From NCBI GenBank assembly GCA_003233255.1, contig QILH01000258.1, forward strand, positions 1-6,279: a stretch of DNA of 6,279 bases. Reading direction: 5' to 3'. Shown here one piece after another: positions 5,865 through 6,279 of this stretch. The number at the start of each line of letters is the position of its first letter. The stretch's first letter is position 1. The stretch comes from Gammaproteobacteria bacterium. GTDB lineage: Bacteria > Pseudomonadota > Gammaproteobacteria > UBA6429 > Thiohalophilaceae. A model generated the notes under the pieces. The model searched no databases and was not told the origin of the DNA. It saw only the letters and a list, made by a program, of their open reading frames with translations. The position numbers and the translations under genes are program-made.

Positions 5865-6140
5865 GTGATACGTAGAATTCAAAATAATTTAAATTCGGCC
5901 TATATCTGCCCGACCTCGGCCTCGAGAAAAGCCCAACAACTTACCTCGCAAGATTCGGCACAACAAAAAGACGCCGAGCAGCAAACTCGTAGAGATCTGG
6001 ATCGTCGTTGTGGCCGAGATCGCCGACAAACACGCCAGGCCGTGATGCTGGATTTTCGCAGCCCTCATGCGCGTCGAAAATCTGGCCGCCGTAATAGAGA
6101 AATGAATCACCACTCCATCGGACTGGATGTGTATGTATAA
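5865..6140 (+). CDS. Small Arg-rich basic protein of unknown function
   Basis: This frame encodes 91 residues from a GTG start, with 17 Arg and 3 Lys. I do not recognise a named family. The N-terminal half (to about residue 40) is Gln/Ser/Ala-rich and probably flexible. The basic core carries two similar patches, R47-R-C-G-R-D-R53-R54 and R70-R-K-S-G-R75-R76, separated by a short hydrophobic stretch A-V-M-L-D-F (59-64). Similar R-R-x-G-x-D-R-R patches are familiar from small uncharacterised gammaproteobacterial proteins and from linkers of some signalling proteins, but this is recollection and assigns no role. No signal peptide or membrane segment is seen. Its own extended -10 promoter, leader and AGGAGG site, after a strong terminator, indicate a monocistronic, probably well-expressed gene. 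Nucleic-acid or polyanion binding is a guess from charge. A repeat element starts 18 bp after its stop. Confidence 0.7.
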   Translation: MIRRIQNNLNSAYICPTSASRKAQQLTSQDSAQQKDAEQQTRRDLDRRCGRDRRQTRQAVMLDFRSPHARRKSGRRNREMNHHSIGLDVYV

Positions 6141-6158
6141 AAAAATTGGGGTCAGAGT

Positions 6159-6279
6159 CGAATGGCACTTACTTAAGGCTTAAATGCAGCATGGGCCGTC
6201 ATTCCCGCCTTCGCGGGAATGACGGTTGTAGCTAAGTTAGCGATATATGAAAATATTTAGCTTAAGTAAGTGCCATTCG
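6159..6279. mobile_element. MITE/REP-like non-coding repeat element, possibly continuing past the window
   Basis: The left arm cgaatggcacttacttaag (6159-6177) and the right arm cttaagtaagtgccattcg (6261-6279) are perfect 19-bp inverted repeats. The complementarity continues inward with a small gap (ttaaat near 6186 against attta near 6255). Between them lie a 13-bp perfect hairpin (6196-6225) and a short palindrome gctaagttagc (6231-6241). There is no room for a transposase, so any mobility would be in trans. The left flank, ttggggtcagagt, resembles ends I recall from repeats and transposase-linked elements in proteobacteria. The right arm ends on the last base, so the true end may lie further right. 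Confidence 0.7.
6196..6225. repeat. REP-like hairpin inside the terminal element
   Basis: ccgtcattcccgc (6196-6208) and gcgggaatgacgg (6213-6225) are perfect 13-bp complements around the loop cttc. The core cattcccgc...gcgggaatg is of the type commonly dispersed in intergenic regions of many proteobacteria as a REP-like palindrome. It could also stabilise the 3' end of the upstream mRNA. No T-run follows, so intrinsic termination is unlikely. Confidence 0.75.

Noticed and set aside
5889..6168. Minus-strand open frames opposite the Arg-rich gene (5889-6113 and 5941-6168)
   Set aside because: They lack good ribosome sites, and one runs into the repeat element. The plus-strand frame has promoter, leader and AGGAGG in the right order. 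The open complement follows from Arg/Gln-rich codon content.
1..6279. CRISPR array, tRNA, rRNA, phage or defence genes
   Set aside because: No regularly spaced direct repeats, no RNA-gene signatures and no recognisable defence or phage proteins were seen on either strand.

Overview
The window looks like a piece of a gammaproteobacterial chromosome of moderate, slightly AT-rich base composition. The strongest evidence is the gene order on the left. A 5' fragment of rsmI on the minus strand diverges from lpoA, yraN and a SIS-domain gene of the gmhA/diaA type. This arrangement is known from enterobacteria (rsmI / lpoA-yraN-diaA-dolP) and, as I recall it, from Pseudomonas, where the SIS gene is annotated gmhA. 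The species cannot be told from this window.

Left region (1-3357). rsmI (16S rRNA C1402 ribose methyltransferase) runs off the left edge and is divided from lpoA by only 43 bp. lpoA, yraN and gmhA/diaA follow on the plus strand with gaps of 7 and 8 bp and probably form one transcript. They link murein synthesis (LpoA, an outer-membrane activator of PBP1A), a predicted nuclease-fold protein (YraN), and a sugar-phosphate isomerase or replication-initiation factor. The SIS protein keeps all four metal/catalytic positions of GmhA, which E. coli DiaA has partly lost. dolP, which follows diaA in E. coli, is not there.

Middle region (3358-4407). A convergent minus-strand gene encodes a 230-residue predicted lipoprotein of unknown function. 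Its layout suggests the TolB-N/CsgG/LpoB-like fold. Upstream of it lies a 328-bp divergent intergenic region holding a nested inverted repeat just before the next gene.

Right region (4408-6279). A 423-residue membrane protein carries two complete CDP-alcohol phosphotransferase signatures in one chain, the second PssA-like. It ends at a long bipartite hairpin terminator. Next comes a gene for an Arg-rich 91-residue protein of unknown function, with a clear extended -10 promoter, an inverted repeat that may be an operator, a leader hairpin and a strong Shine-Dalgarno. The window ends in a MITE/REP-like repeat: 19-bp perfect terminal inverted repeats around a 13-bp perfect hairpin, with the right repeat ending at the last base.

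Most of the window is ordinary conserved chromosome. The items that merit a second look are the tandem CDP-alcohol phosphotransferase, the catalytically complete SIS protein, the two uncharacterised proteins, and the structured non-coding elements at 4307-4377, 5760-5825 and 6159-6279.
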